A DNA stretch of 64,000 bases from JAFGLZ01 sp964622545. GTDB lineage: Bacteria > Planctomycetota > Phycisphaerae > UBA1845 > JAFGLZ01. The notes under the pieces were generated by a model, which saw nothing but the letters and a program-made list of their open reading frames with translations, was not told the origin of the DNA and did not search any database. The translations under genes and the position numbers were made by a program. Location of the stretch: assembly GCA_964622545.1 (NCBI GenBank), contig CAZUQM010000001.1:310001-374000 (forward strand). The letters are read 5' to 3'. How positions within the stretch are numbered: the first letter of the stretch is position 1; every line of letters starts with the position of its first letter. This document shows positions 52,715-61,005 of the stretch, one piece after another.

Positions 52715-52825
52715 CGTCATGATGAGGTGACCGGTTGTCCTGGGGGCGTGTTTCTCGAGGAGAAACGAACACGGCCCCACACGACTCGACCCGCCAAGCA
52801 TCGAGCCGGGGGGAGCATCGCTGCC

Positions 52826-53098
52826 TCACTGAAGGTCGGGGGGCTCGGGCTGCGGGCCGAGCTGGTTCCAGCCGCCCGGCAGATTCAACCCGCCAAGGAC
52901 CCGTGCCCAGACACCCGGCGGCTCGGGCTGTGGGTTGATGGCGTTGTACCCCACGTCCGCCTTGGCCGAACCGAGCAACTTGGGCCCGCTGTCCAGGATG
53001 TCGATGCCGTCGCACGGGCCGGTCTTGACCGGCAGGGCCAGCAACAGCGGCGTGAAGATCACTACGGCCATCACTCGACGAAGAGGTCTTCGGAACAT
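52826..53098 (-). CDS. Small secreted protein with two PQPEPP motifs, 90 aa
   Basis: Seen: AAAGGAGG stands at good distance before the ATG. The protein has a signal peptide (RRVMAVVIFTPLLLALPV), then a short acidic stretch (CDGIDILDSG) and two copies of a motif: YNAINPQPEPPG near residue 55 and NQLGPQPEPP at the very end. The NPQPEPPG phrase recurs in small uncharacterised bacterial proteins I remember, without an agreed role. It could be a binding motif, a precursor peptide core or a surface peptide. No processing enzyme is adjacent. Confidence 0.7.
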   Translation of the reverse strand: MFRRPLRRVMAVVIFTPLLLALPVKTGPCDGIDILDSGPKLLGSAKADVGYNAINPQPEPPGVWARVLGGLNLPGGWNQLGPQPEPPDLQ

Positions 53099-53441
53099 GC
53101 GTCGTGTCCTCCTTTCAACCAGGTTGTCCTTTGCGGTCGACGTCCTGCGACCGGTCAGACACTTAGCAAGGAGCGTGCCACTCTGCTCGCACCGAGACCA
53201 TCCCGCCGTCAGCACCGCGCAAGCCGCGTTCGTGCCCGCTCACACACCACAAGCCCGCGGACTATCGCCCAACGTGGGTAGGCCTTCTGAACGCTCAGGC
53301 CGCAATCTGCGTGTCCGCGGGGCCACTGGAACGGTTTTCCGACGGCCCCGCCTCGGACACAAGGAATCGATCTCCTAGGCATCCAACAGACCAGGTCTGC
53401 CTCAAGCGCCGCCGGAGAGCCGAAGGCAAGGAGTTCGCACG
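53099..53441. other. 343-bp divergent intergenic region
   Basis: Lies between the starts of the small secreted gene and the propeller lipoprotein gene. Both have clear ribosome sites at the edges. No convincing promoter, RNA or further gene was found. Confidence 0.4.
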
Positions 53442-54431
53442 ATGTGCCAGCCCACCAACGACCTCCGTCGATCCCGCGTCCGATTCAAACGCGTATTCGC
53501 CCTGATGGGCCTCGTCCTCATGACCGGCTGCGCGCCGGCGGTCAATCCGGGGACCCCATCGACGGCCCTGCTCTTCGTGATCAACGGCCGTCAGGCCAGC
53601 ATCCTGGTCTTCTCGAACTTGAGCACCATCGACGGTAACGTCGCCCCCGCGGCCGTCATCGAGGGCGCGGCGACCGACCTCGACAGGCCCGGCGACATGA
53701 CGGTCGACAGCAATGAGGCCCTGATCGTGACCGATACGTTCGACGCCTCGATCAACATCTATGAGAATGCGCGGACCCTCAACGGCAACGTCCCGCCGAG
53801 CCGAAAGGTCGTCGGAGCCGCCACACAGCTCGTTGCCCCCGGCGGTGTCGCCTACGACCCCGTTGCGGACGAGCTCTATGTGGCCGATATCGACATCCCG
53901 GCGATCCTTGTCTTCGCGGCCGTGTCCACCGCCGCCTTCGACGGCGACGTGGCGCCGGCGCGGAAGATCAGCGAGCCGAATACCATCACGGCCAACATGG
54001 GCGGACTGGCCCTGACCCAAGACGGCGATCTGATCGTCGGCGACCAGGGGTTCGCATTCCACGCCCTTCAGAACGTGGCCAGCCTCGACGGGCCGATCGA
54101 CTCCGCCGACGTGTTCACATTCCCCCGCTTCGGCAGCATATTCGACGTCTTCGTCGACCAAGGCGACCGGCTCTACGCCACCGGTAACTTCATCCAGGTC
54201 TGGCTCAATGCGTCGAATCCGTTCCTGCCGGCCAGCCTGTCCGTCAAGTCCGATGCGACCGGGATCGTCGTCGATGCCAGCGGGACGGCCTATGCCACCA
54301 ACCCATTCAACGACGCGATCGAGATCTGGCAGACCATGGCCGCGCGGGACCCTGCCCAGCCCGTCGACCGCCTGATCGAAGGACCCGCCACACTGCTTAA
54401 CGGGCCGAGTGGCGTCGCCCTGCTGCCGTGA
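53442..54431 (+). CDS. Beta-propeller (NHL-like) lipoprotein, 329 aa
   Basis: Seen: AAGGAG before the ATG and a lipoprotein signal ending LVLMTGC at about residue 28. Repeating units follow of the kind ASILVFSNLSTIDGNVAPAAVIEGAATDLDRPGDMTVDSNEALIVTD, about 45 residues each and six in number, with the DVFVDQGDRLYATG pattern of NHL/SMP-30-type propellers. Known: such lipoproteins sit on the outer membrane and bind or scaffold; no catalytic residues are evident. It is the last chromosomal gene before the integrated element. Confidence 0.8.
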   Translation: MCQPTNDLRRSRVRFKRVFALMGLVLMTGCAPAVNPGTPSTALLFVINGRQASILVFSNLSTIDGNVAPAAVIEGAATDLDRPGDMTVDSNEALIVTDTFDASINIYENARTLNGNVPPSRKVVGAATQLVAPGGVAYDPVADELYVADIDIPAILVFAAVSTAAFDGDVAPARKISEPNTITANMGGLALTQDGDLIVGDQGFAFHALQNVASLDGPIDSADVFTFPRFGSIFDVFVDQGDRLYATGNFIQVWLNASNPFLPASLSVKSDATGIVVDASGTAYATNPFNDAIEIWQTMAARDPAQPVDRLIEGPATLLNGPSGVALLP

Positions 54432-54657
54432 CGGGGCTTCCGGCTTGGTTCGGGCTGGCGCGCAGCGGGGGTGGCTCCCGGGGGGTTGAGCCCAGGGGGG
54501 CACCTTGCGCAGTCGACAGGATCAGTGGAACGGGAGATCAGGAGACCGCAGGCGAGCCGAAGCCCAGTCCGGCCCGGAGGATCATCCGTCGACCGGGACC
54601 CTCTTGCTTGTCCTGCTGGCCTGCTGGCCTGCTCGGTCTTCGAACAAGGCTCGACAA

Positions 54658-54721
54658 CGGAGAGGGTGGGATTCGAACCCACGGAACAGGAAAACCTGCT
54701 CAACGGTTTTCAAGACCGCCG
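54658..54721 (-). repeat. Attachment site, displaced tRNA-Ser 3' half
   Basis: 64 bp identical to 63572-63635. It holds the tRNA from the anticodon stem to the discriminator base but has no 5' half, so it cannot fold as a tRNA. It is the original host 3' half pushed away by integration. Confidence 0.9.
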
Positions 54722-54916
54722 GAGGGTTCCGGAAGCAACGACACGCCAACGCCTTGCGATTCCGCCGAGACGGATTACAGCAGTACATACAGCAGTAGGA
54801 CTGCAAACGACCCCCACCTTGGCGAACTCATCGAGGCCTGGCCGGACCTGCCGGAGGCGGTGAAGGCGGGCATCGTGGCGATGCTCCGGGCGGCTCGTGA
54901 GGGTAACCGTAGGTGA
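54722..54916 (+). other. Detached in-frame C-terminal coding segment of the integrase (attP-spanning)
   Basis: Seen: directly after the left 64-bp core, in the same frame in which the integrase enters the right core, 64 codons run to a TGA. The last 33 residues (DPHLGELIEAWPDLPEAVKAG, then IVAMLRAAREGNRR) look like a real amphipathic protein end with normal codon use. In the circular excised element, integrase codon 497 would join this segment, giving a 561-residue protein. In the integrated state it has no start of its own. Alternative: a remnant of another integrase. Confidence 0.5.
54775..54809 (+). promoter_or_regulatory. Left arm-type repeat pair (candidate integrase site)
   Basis: Two copies of TACAGCAGTA spaced 12 bp apart (54776 and 54788), followed by GGACTGCAAA. 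The same block, with three changes in about 33 nt, occurs at 63407-63440 on the other arm of the core. They are placed as integrase arm sites would be. Confidence 0.5.
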
Positions 54917-55391
54917 ATCGCGTCCGAGACGGACCGGACGGTCCTTGCGGATAGGCCCAAGGGGAGGCATCCGCGACGGCGGGTGATAGGTGGGAAGACA
55001 GAGATCGAAAGGCATCGCGCAAGGCGGGGCAAGCGGCGCGGGACCGTCAGTAGGTCCGCGAAGGGTGTGACGACACGCCGATAGCGGTAAGGGGGTTGTA
55101 TTCGTTTGGGCCTTGGCCGGAAAGGGGGCTCAGAGGGCAACGGGGGATGCGATACGGCCTGGCCGACGGGCGCGCGTGACGACGGCGGGCATCATCGACT
55201 CGATCCTCCCAGCACATCGAGGCCGACCCCCGATCGGACCCACGGACCCCAAAGCGGCGGGGGTTGTCCGCTCAAAGTTCAGACTTTCTCAGATATGCAA
55301 GCGACAATAAGGGCCCGGGAACGCCTGGCATCTTAGCTCAGGCGGTGGTTGAAATGATCGCGAGCCGCGCCAGGGCGCAGGGTGATTCGCA
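54917..55391. other. 475-bp non-coding stretch in the element's left end
   Basis: Between the detached integrase tail and the stop of the cargo gene. It has scattered short inverted repeats (for example GGACCGGACGGTCC) but no gene, tRNA or clear terminator that I can support. Confidence 0.4.
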
Positions 55392-57206
55392 TCATGCCAT
55401 CCATCGCCAGCGCCGCGTACAGGCGCAGATGCCGACCACACCGAGCGCCATGGGAAGCATCAGCCCCGCCCCGCTGCCACACTCGAAGACAGCCGTCACC
55501 TTACGATCCGCATCCATCACGATGGTGATGGGGTTGTTCGAGTCCGTAACGATGTAGTTGCTGTCATCTGGATGGTTGGGGTCGTAGACCTTCCAGTAAT
55601 CGAACGACTTACCTGACGAGGAGAAGGCGTTGAGCGTGATGACTGTTCCGGACTCGTAGGCGTACCCAGGTGCGTACGGGTCGGCATCGAAGACGCCCCC
55701 GCCATCGTTGACGATCCCGACGGTCAGCCTGCAAAGGGCGTACTCGTCCGAGCCCATATCCGTTCGAAGGCTGACAACCCTCGGGTCACCATCGATGTCG
55801 GTCTGGCCAGTGTAATCACCGTTGGGATCACCACGGTTGATGCAAGGGGAGTCCTGGTTCAGGTGATAATCGTTATCTTCCCATGTGTTCGGATCGTCAT
55901 CGGGGCCGTCGGCATCAACGAACAGCGGGTCGGCATCGATGTTGCCAGTGCCAACCCAACCGCCAGTGATGTTGCAGTAGTTGACCACGGCCGTACCAGC
56001 CACTTGGAGTTGCGCCGCCACGTTGTCGCGAACGATACAATTGGTCAGTTGGGCAGTTGTCGATGACTCTATGTAGATCGCGCTTCCCGACGCCGTATTT
56101 CCGACGATCGTGCAATTCGTCAGATAAGCCGAACCCCTGAGCTGATTGTACGCTCCTCCGTTCGCGCCCGCATGATTGCCCGCAATGAGGCAGTTGTCCA
56201 TGACCACGATGCAATCATCCGACCTGATGGCGCCGCCCAAGCCTTCGGAGTAACTCCCGCAAATCGTCATGTTCCGAAATACAGGAGCGCTATCTTTCAT
56301 GCACTTGAGCGCGCCGCCGCGGTGTGTGCAGTAATTGCCTGCAAGAACGCAGTCCGAAAAGGTTGGCGATGCGTTGCTATCGATGTATGCGGCGCCGCCG
56401 CCGTCCGCCCAGTTATCTCGAAACTCGCAATTGGATACTGAAGGACCGTTGCTGTTCTTGCAGTAGATTGCCCCTCCGCTTGCCTCCGGAGCCGCGTTGC
56501 ATTCGAACAAGCACCGAGCGATCAGAGGACCTCCCCGGTTAATGCGTACCGCACCTCCCGCCACGGTGGCCACGTTATTATGGAACACACAATCGATGAG
56601 CGATGGGCTTCCCATGAACGATTGAAGACCTCCCCCGTAGGCTCCCAGATTCCCCTCGAACGTGCATGCCTCAACCGTAGGACTGCTGTGATCACAGCTA
56701 ACCCCCCCGCCGAATGATGCACACTGGTTATCAATGAAGCGGCAGCGAATGAGCGTGGGTGAGGCGCCAGGCGCCGATGCACCCGTGCAGAACACTGCTC
56801 CTGCCCAGCCCAGCCGATCCTCCCCAACCGCATGTCCGCCTGTCACAGTGACGCCATCCAGGATTGAGGCAGGTCCCTCATCCGTTTGGAAGATGAAACC
56901 TCGATGCGGCTCGGTCGGTGTGCCCTGGCAATTGATCACCGTCGCCGCGACCACGTTCGGGTCGTTCGGATCGGTGCTGCGGACGGTGATGGCCTTGCCG
57001 CCGTAGTCGAGGTCGCGGTTGCCGTCGCCCGTGTACGTACCGGGGGCGATGACGACCTCATCACCCGCGACGGCCGCGTCGATGGCGGCCTGGATCGTGG
57101 GATAGCTGGCCGGAACGTGCAGCTCGGTTGCGGCTGCTTGGGCCTGACAGAAGACGAGAACGCCCAGCCCGAGCGCGGCCGTAGCGCGGATCGACAACGA
57201 TGACAT
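55392..57206 (-). CDS. Cargo: secreted beta-helix surface protein with C-terminal sorting-like tail, 604 aa
   Basis: Seen: signal peptide (ATAALGLGVLVFCQAQAAA), then TELHVPASYPTIQAAIDAAVAGDEVVIAPGTYTG, the usual start of pectin-lyase-like parallel beta-helices. Many coils follow with the pattern GGGI/V-x-C-x-x-S-P-x-x-x-x-C-x-F-x-x-N. An InlB-B-repeat-like module (FDYWKVYDPNHPDDSNYIVTDSNN) is near residue 555, and the end is a hydrophobic helix plus Arg/Trp tail (LPMALGVVGICACTRRWRW), as in C-terminal sorting or anchoring signals. GGGAGG precedes the ATG. GC is lower than the chromosomal genes. Role: probably adhesion or host-surface display, inferred. It is the only cargo and faces away from the replication operon. 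Confidence 0.85.
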   Translation of the reverse strand: MSSLSIRATAALGLGVLVFCQAQAAATELHVPASYPTIQAAIDAAVAGDEVVIAPGTYTGDGNRDLDYGGKAITVRSTDPNDPNVVAATVINCQGTPTEPHRGFIFQTDEGPASILDGVTVTGGHAVGEDRLGWAGAVFCTGASAPGASPTLIRCRFIDNQCASFGGGVSCDHSSPTVEACTFEGNLGAYGGGLQSFMGSPSLIDCVFHNNVATVAGGAVRINRGGPLIARCLFECNAAPEASGGAIYCKNSNGPSVSNCEFRDNWADGGGAAYIDSNASPTFSDCVLAGNYCTHRGGALKCMKDSAPVFRNMTICGSYSEGLGGAIRSDDCIVVMDNCLIAGNHAGANGGAYNQLRGSAYLTNCTIVGNTASGSAIYIESSTTAQLTNCIVRDNVAAQLQVAGTAVVNYCNITGGWVGTGNIDADPLFVDADGPDDDPNTWEDNDYHLNQDSPCINRGDPNGDYTGQTDIDGDPRVVSLRTDMGSDEYALCRLTVGIVNDGGGVFDADPYAPGYAYESGTVITLNAFSSSGKSFDYWKVYDPNHPDDSNYIVTDSNNPITIVMDADRKVTAVFECGSGAGLMLPMALGVVGICACTRRWRWMA

Positions 57207-57403
57207 GGAAACCTCCCTCCCCCCGACGATTCACGCCCGCATGGTGCGCGACGTGACGCGACGCCCACCGCAAAGGCGAGCATATCCAACGTAACCGGCG
57301 GACGGGGGCTTTTCAACCTGAAAGACTCGATTTCTGGTGAATTGGTGGCGCGATGCGACGGACAGATCGACGCGCACGGCAGCGAAAGCTCGCATGCTAA
57401 CGG

Positions 57404-57432
57404 TTCGGTGTGGGCGGCTTTTAGGATAGAAT
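57404..57432 (+). promoter_or_regulatory. Promoter of the element's winged-helix regulator
   Basis: TTCGGT, 17 nt, TAGAAT. Transcription would start near 57439 and give a leader of about 100 nt that contains the SD-sequestering hairpin. Confidence 0.45.
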
Positions 57433-57487
57433 GGAGTTCGATCGGGTGGCGGCGACGGTCGCTGACGGCCGGGCCCGGCGTGCGATG

Positions 57488-57535
57488 CTACCCCTTTGCA
57501 TGCCCCGCTCGGCCGGCCCGAGCGCCAAGGGGTAG
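57488..57535 (+). promoter_or_regulatory. SD-sequestering hairpin in the regulator's leader
   Basis: CTACCCCTT (57488-57496) is a perfect 9-bp complement of AAGGGGTAG (57527-57535). An inner GCTCGG/CCGAGC stem (57507-57523) sits in between. AAGGGG is the only good Shine-Dalgarno for the ATG at 57539, with 6 nt spacing, so the closed hairpin would block initiation. Confidence 0.55.
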
Positions 57536-57538
57536 ATC

Positions 57539-58318
57539 ATGCCTACGTCCGCTGATGAGCAACCAACGCACTGTCCGGACTTGTCGAAGCAGATTGGGGT
57601 TCTTGAGGGGCTTAGCGATAGTCAGGAGAAGGTACTTCGCGCACTGTTCGCCCATGAAATCGAGGATGTCAGACCGAATCTACAGCACGAGGGGCCCTTG
57701 CCTTCGATCTGGATTCCGCTGTTGGCGTCGGTCAGCCATCGTGAAGCAGAGAGCGCCCTCAGAGTGCTGACAGACTTGGGCATTGTCCATAGGCCGATCA
57801 GCACAATGAGGGGCCTGGAATCGGGTCTTTGCCGGTTGGGGGAATACGGGCTCCCCGACGGGAGGCGTGTTCTCTTGGCCCAGCACGACGAAACGGACGG
57901 GTCTTCAACCCCCATCCCGGCGTTCTCAACCCTTGTCGTGAGGGAAGAACGACTCGGGCAGGGGTACGAAGGGCCGGAGCTTCTGAGATGCGATCGGCTG
58001 TCCGTGGCGTTCTATGCGATTCACCGGGATTGGGCGAGCGCGACGAACGCGTGGTACTACGGCGTGGAGCGGGGAGAGGCGAGCGATAGCGAGGATGTGG
58101 GCGGGGCGGATAACTACATCACCCTTGACCAGGCGGCGGCAGTGGTCGGCCGGAGTAAGCGCACCCTCGAACGATATCTTGAGAACATGCCAACGCCCGA
58201 TGTCGAGGGCGGCGGCGGCAAGCCCCATGAGTGGAAATGGTCAACGTTGCGCCCATGGCTCATGGAGAACTTTGATCGAGACCTTCCCGAGCGTTTCCCA
58301 GCGTCGAGAACCATCTGA
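57539..58318 (+). CDS. Winged-helix / HTH regulator of the element, 259 aa
   Basis: Seen: residues about 20-100 resemble a winged helix (LSDSQEKVLRALFAHE, IPLLASVSHREAESALRVLTDLGIVHRP). The C-terminal part has a second HTH of the excisionase/AlpA type (YITLDQAAAVVGRSKRTLERYLENMPTPDVEGGGGKPHEWKWSTLRPWLMENF). No enzyme motif. First gene of the rightward set and 100 nt before the next one, with the phased ACCGACA repeats in the gap. I infer a repressor or activator of the replication operon. Its own translation seems controlled by a hairpin. Confidence 0.7.
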   Translation: MPTSADEQPTHCPDLSKQIGVLEGLSDSQEKVLRALFAHEIEDVRPNLQHEGPLPSIWIPLLASVSHREAESALRVLTDLGIVHRPISTMRGLESGLCRLGEYGLPDGRRVLLAQHDETDGSSTPIPAFSTLVVREERLGQGYEGPELLRCDRLSVAFYAIHRDWASATNAWYYGVERGEASDSEDVGGADNYITLDQAAAVVGRSKRTLERYLENMPTPDVEGGGGKPHEWKWSTLRPWLMENFDRDLPERFPASRTI

Positions 58319-58325
58319 GCGCCTA

Positions 58326-58375
58326 TGTCGGTCGGCTGACCGACACTAACCGACAACCGCACGCAAGCACCGACA
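58326..58375 (+). promoter_or_regulatory. Phased ACCGACA repeats and palindrome (operator or iterons)
   Basis: TGTCGGTC-GGCT-GACCGACA forms a perfect 8-bp palindrome at 58326-58345. ACCGACA occurs at 58339, 58349 and 58369, intervals of 10 and 20 bp, so all lie on one helix face. It stands right before the replication operon: a regulator's operator or the iterons of a replication origin. Confidence 0.55.
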
Positions 58376-58418
58376 CACCCCTTATCATGCCGTCGTGGTT
58401 CTGGAGAAAGGACACACG

Positions 58419-58631
58419 ATGGCGGACACGTTCAGACTTGATTCGAACGCGGTCTATGACGACGGGGCCCTTGTACTGGGGCTAGGCCTGACACATGCGA
58501 CCCTGGCCAACGCTAGGCGGCGGGGCGAGCTTCGCTACGCCCGCAAAGGCCGTCGCGTTCTGTATCTCGGCCGATGGGTTGGGGACTGGTTGGAGCGGGA
58601 TCAGGCGGGCCAGGGGGTGGCCGATGAGTGA
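58419..58631 (+). CDS. Small HTH protein, excisionase-like, 70 aa
   Basis: Seen: ATG with GAGAAAGGA upstream. The protein has the order of an excisionase/AlpA-type winged helix: LGLGLTHATLANARRRGELRYARKGRRVLYLGRWVGDWLERD (helix-turn-helix, then a wing with RR-V-L-Y-L). It starts the operon and overlaps the next gene by 8 nt. It could be the recombination directionality factor or a transcription regulator. An upstream GTG at 58395 is less likely, since it would place the ribosome site inside the gene. Confidence 0.7.
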   Translation: MADTFRLDSNAVYDDGALVLGLGLTHATLANARRRGELRYARKGRRVLYLGRWVGDWLERDQAGQGVADE

Positions 58632-59433
58632 TCGCTTCGCACGACTGCCCGCCCAGTGGATCACATCGGCGGTGCTGTCCCATTTGTCGGCGGCCGACCT
58701 GAAGGTTTCACTCGCGTTGGGGGTTCACGTTGACCGTGACTACTGTTGCCATCCGTCGGTAGCCCGCATCGCCAATCTGACCGGGTTGGCCGAGAGGTCG
58801 GTAACGAGATCACTTCGCCGGTTGGAGTCTCTCGGGCTGGTCGTCACGCGCCGGGGTGCCGGCCCCGGCGGGACCAATTCTTACCGGGTCACCCCTGACC
58901 CGTCGGTCACCCCTGACCGAGCCGTCCGTACCCCCCTGACCGAGCCGTCCGTACCCCCTGACCGGCGGGTCAGTCAAACATCCCAAGAACATCCCATAGG
59001 ACATCCCAGTTTGTCGACTCCGTCGACGATCGAAGATCAACGACTTGATCCGCCCCCTTCCAAGCCTTCACCGAACGGCGAGCAACACCCCGAGAAATCC
59101 AGGGGTCAGCGCTTCGTCGACGAGCTCGTGCGCGTCGCGCCGTCCGTCGCCGTCGATCCGGGAACCGGCCAGCCGGACGGACGCGTTCTTGGCGTGGCTC
59201 GCATTGTCAACGGGCATGAACCCGTCGACGCCGGGTGGCTCATCGACACGGCACGACGGCTACACGAGCAATTCCCCGACGGGCACTTCACGAACCGCAA
59301 GGGCTCCCGCGTCCGAACCGTCTCGGTCTGGCGGAGACAGGCCGACGCCCACGTTGACGACATTCGCCGGAACCCGCCATTGAAGACCATCGGCGAAATC
59401 TGCGACGGCAGCCTTGCGAGGGCCCAGTTATGA
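58624..59433 (+). CDS. Replication initiator-like winged-helix protein, 269 aa
   Basis: Seen: N-terminal winged helix in the style of phage/plasmid initiators: AADLKVSLALGVHVDRDYCCHPSVARIANLTGLAERSVTRSLRRLESLGLVVTRRG. A Pro/Ser/Thr linker with repeated PSV-PDR units follows (about 100-150), then a C-terminal helical domain (RVLGVARIVNGHEPVDAGWLIDTARRLHEQF). Known: such proteins bind an origin and load the helicase encoded next to them. The ATG overlaps the preceding stop and the TGA overlaps the dnaB ATG, so the three are translationally coupled. DNA-origin binding is inferred; the nearby ACCGACA repeats are the candidate site. Confidence 0.75.
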   Translation: MSDRFARLPAQWITSAVLSHLSAADLKVSLALGVHVDRDYCCHPSVARIANLTGLAERSVTRSLRRLESLGLVVTRRGAGPGGTNSYRVTPDPSVTPDRAVRTPLTEPSVPPDRRVSQTSQEHPIGHPSLSTPSTIEDQRLDPPPSKPSPNGEQHPEKSRGQRFVDELVRVAPSVAVDPGTGQPDGRVLGVARIVNGHEPVDAGWLIDTARRLHEQFPDGHFTNRKGSRVRTVSVWRRQADAHVDDIRRNPPLKTIGEICDGSLARAQL

Positions 59434-60773
59434 CCTTACCCGATCAGATCGTCCCGCCGACCGACACCGACGCCGAGGCGGCCGTCCTTGGCGGGCTGCT
59501 ACTCGACAACGAACGGGTTGACGACGTGTTGGCAATGCTACCGTCGGCCGATGTCTTCTCACTGGATGCTCACCGGGGCCTCTACGCGGCCTTGGTGGGG
59601 CTTCATCGGGCCGGGGCACCCTTGGACCTTGTGACCGTCAAGGACGCGCTCAGGCGGGCCAAGAGCGGCGGAGAGGATGCCGTCGGCCTCGTGGTGGACT
59701 TGGCCCAGTCTGTACCGTCAGCCGCCAACGTCTGCCATTACGCGAAAATCGTCGCCGACCTTCACCGTCGGCGTGAAGTCATGAGGACGATGCACAAGGG
59801 CTACTCGGCCGTCGCTCGCCCTAACGGTGACGACCTGGCCGACGTGGCCGGCGGGATCGTTCGCAGCATCGCCGACGCCCTCGACTATGGCACGGTGGGC
59901 GAGCTCGAGCCCATCGACAGAATCGCGGCGCGAACTCTGGAACCTACCGAACGCGGCCAGACGTTGCCCAGCGGCATCCCGCTGCTGAAAGACTACGGCC
60001 CCACGACCGGCAGCTACATCGTCTTGGGCGCTCGGCCATCGGTCGGCAAAACCTCGCTCCTGGCGCAGATCGCGCTCGAGACGGCCAAGGCCGGGAAGCA
60101 CGTGCTGTTGATCAGCCAAGAACAGCCGCCGGATGAAATCGGCTCGCGCCTGCTGTCGCGACTATCCGGCATCAGCACATTCGACTTGAAGCAGCCCGAA
60201 CTCCGCAACGGCCGCGCGGCCGACGTGAAGGCCGCACAGCAGACGCTGACCGAGTGCGCGCCGTTCTTGCACCTGGCGGGGCGGCAATCATCTATCGAGG
60301 CCATGACGGCCCTCGTGAATCGGACGCGCCGACGTGTCGGCAAGCTGTCGCTCGTGGCTGTCGACTACTTGCAGTTGTGCCACGCCCGAGGCCAACACCA
60401 AAACCGCAACGACGAGCTTTCGCGGATCAGCGGAGAGGTTGCATCGTGGAGGCACGACGGCCCGGCCGTCATCGCGGCATCGCAGTTGAATCGAGAGGTC
60501 ACGAAGCGGGGCAGCGGTGCCAAGCCGACGTTGGCCGACCTTCGCGACTGCGGCGCGATTGAGCAAGATGCGGATGCGGTCTGGTTGCTTCACGAGAAGG
60601 ACCGCGGCACGGGCCCGTCGGCACGAAAGGTTGAACTGCTGATCGAGAAGAATCGGTCGGGCCCGTGCGGTTCGGTCGACCTGACATTCTGGCCATCGGC
60701 GTACACGTTCAAGGACACGGACACGATGCCGCTTGGCGACCCAGGCCTGGCGGGCATCGCCAACCCATTCTAG
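59430..60773 (+). CDS. dnaB: DnaB-family replicative helicase, 447 aa
   Basis: Known: hexameric 5'-3' helicase that drives replication forks. Seen: N-terminal DnaB domain (DTDAEAAVLGGLLLDNERVDDVLAML), Walker A (YIVLGARPSVGKTSLLAQIALE), Walker B (LVAVDYLQL), motif IV (RISGEVASW, ASQLNREV) and the DnaB C-terminus (LADLRDCGAIEQDADAVWLLHEK, EKNRSGPCGSVDLTF). Length normal. ATGA overlap with the initiator-like gene. A second, element-borne helicase beside the host's own suggests autonomous replication after excision. Confidence 0.92.
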   Translation: MTLPDQIVPPTDTDAEAAVLGGLLLDNERVDDVLAMLPSADVFSLDAHRGLYAALVGLHRAGAPLDLVTVKDALRRAKSGGEDAVGLVVDLAQSVPSAANVCHYAKIVADLHRRREVMRTMHKGYSAVARPNGDDLADVAGGIVRSIADALDYGTVGELEPIDRIAARTLEPTERGQTLPSGIPLLKDYGPTTGSYIVLGARPSVGKTSLLAQIALETAKAGKHVLLISQEQPPDEIGSRLLSRLSGISTFDLKQPELRNGRAADVKAAQQTLTECAPFLHLAGRQSSIEAMTALVNRTRRRVGKLSLVAVDYLQLCHARGQHQNRNDELSRISGEVASWRHDGPAVIAASQLNREVTKRGSGAKPTLADLRDCGAIEQDADAVWLLHEKDRGTGPSARKVELLIEKNRSGPCGSVDLTFWPSAYTFKDTDTMPLGDPGLAGIANPF

Positions 60774-60786
60774 CGGAGGTCAAGAC

Positions 60787-61005
60787 ATGAACGCGGAACG
60801 ACTCAACGCGACGATCGCAGAGACACGCCTTAGGGCTGCGATCAAGGACGCGCTCGAGGCCGAGCGATTGGTGCGACGGGCCCAGGAAGCCCAAGGGAGC
60901 GACAAAGGCAGAGGTGACACAGCGGAAGGCTCTGCTCGACGTGCTGGGGGCAGGGGAACTCGCGATCTAGAGACGACAAGGCAAGTGGGGGCTGAACGAA
61001 AGTGA
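60787..61005 (+). CDS. Small charged protein of the replication operon, 72 aa
   Basis: Seen: AGCGGAGG precedes the ATG. The first 40 residues form a charged helix (LNATIAETRLRAAIKDALEAERLVRRAQEA), the rest is Gly/Arg-rich. No family known. The stop overlaps the GTG of the next gene (GTGA), so it is probably translated. Confidence 0.5.
   Translation: MNAERLNATIAETRLRAAIKDALEAERLVRRAQEAQGSDKGRGDTAEGSARRAGGRGTRDLETTRQVGAERK

Larger units (their letters stand above)
57207..57538. other. 332-bp divergent control region of the element
   Basis: Lies between the cargo gene and the winged-helix regulator. It holds the ribosome site of the cargo gene, a promoter toward the regulator (57404-57432) and the hairpin that buries the regulator's ribosome site (57488-57535). 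No gene is seen. Confidence 0.6.

Noticed and set aside
54428..54916. Apparent stand-alone gene containing EGGIRTHGTG
   Set aside because: That phrase is the antisense translation of a tRNA-Ser 3' half. Only the part after the core is plausible coding sequence, and it lacks its own start in the integrated state.
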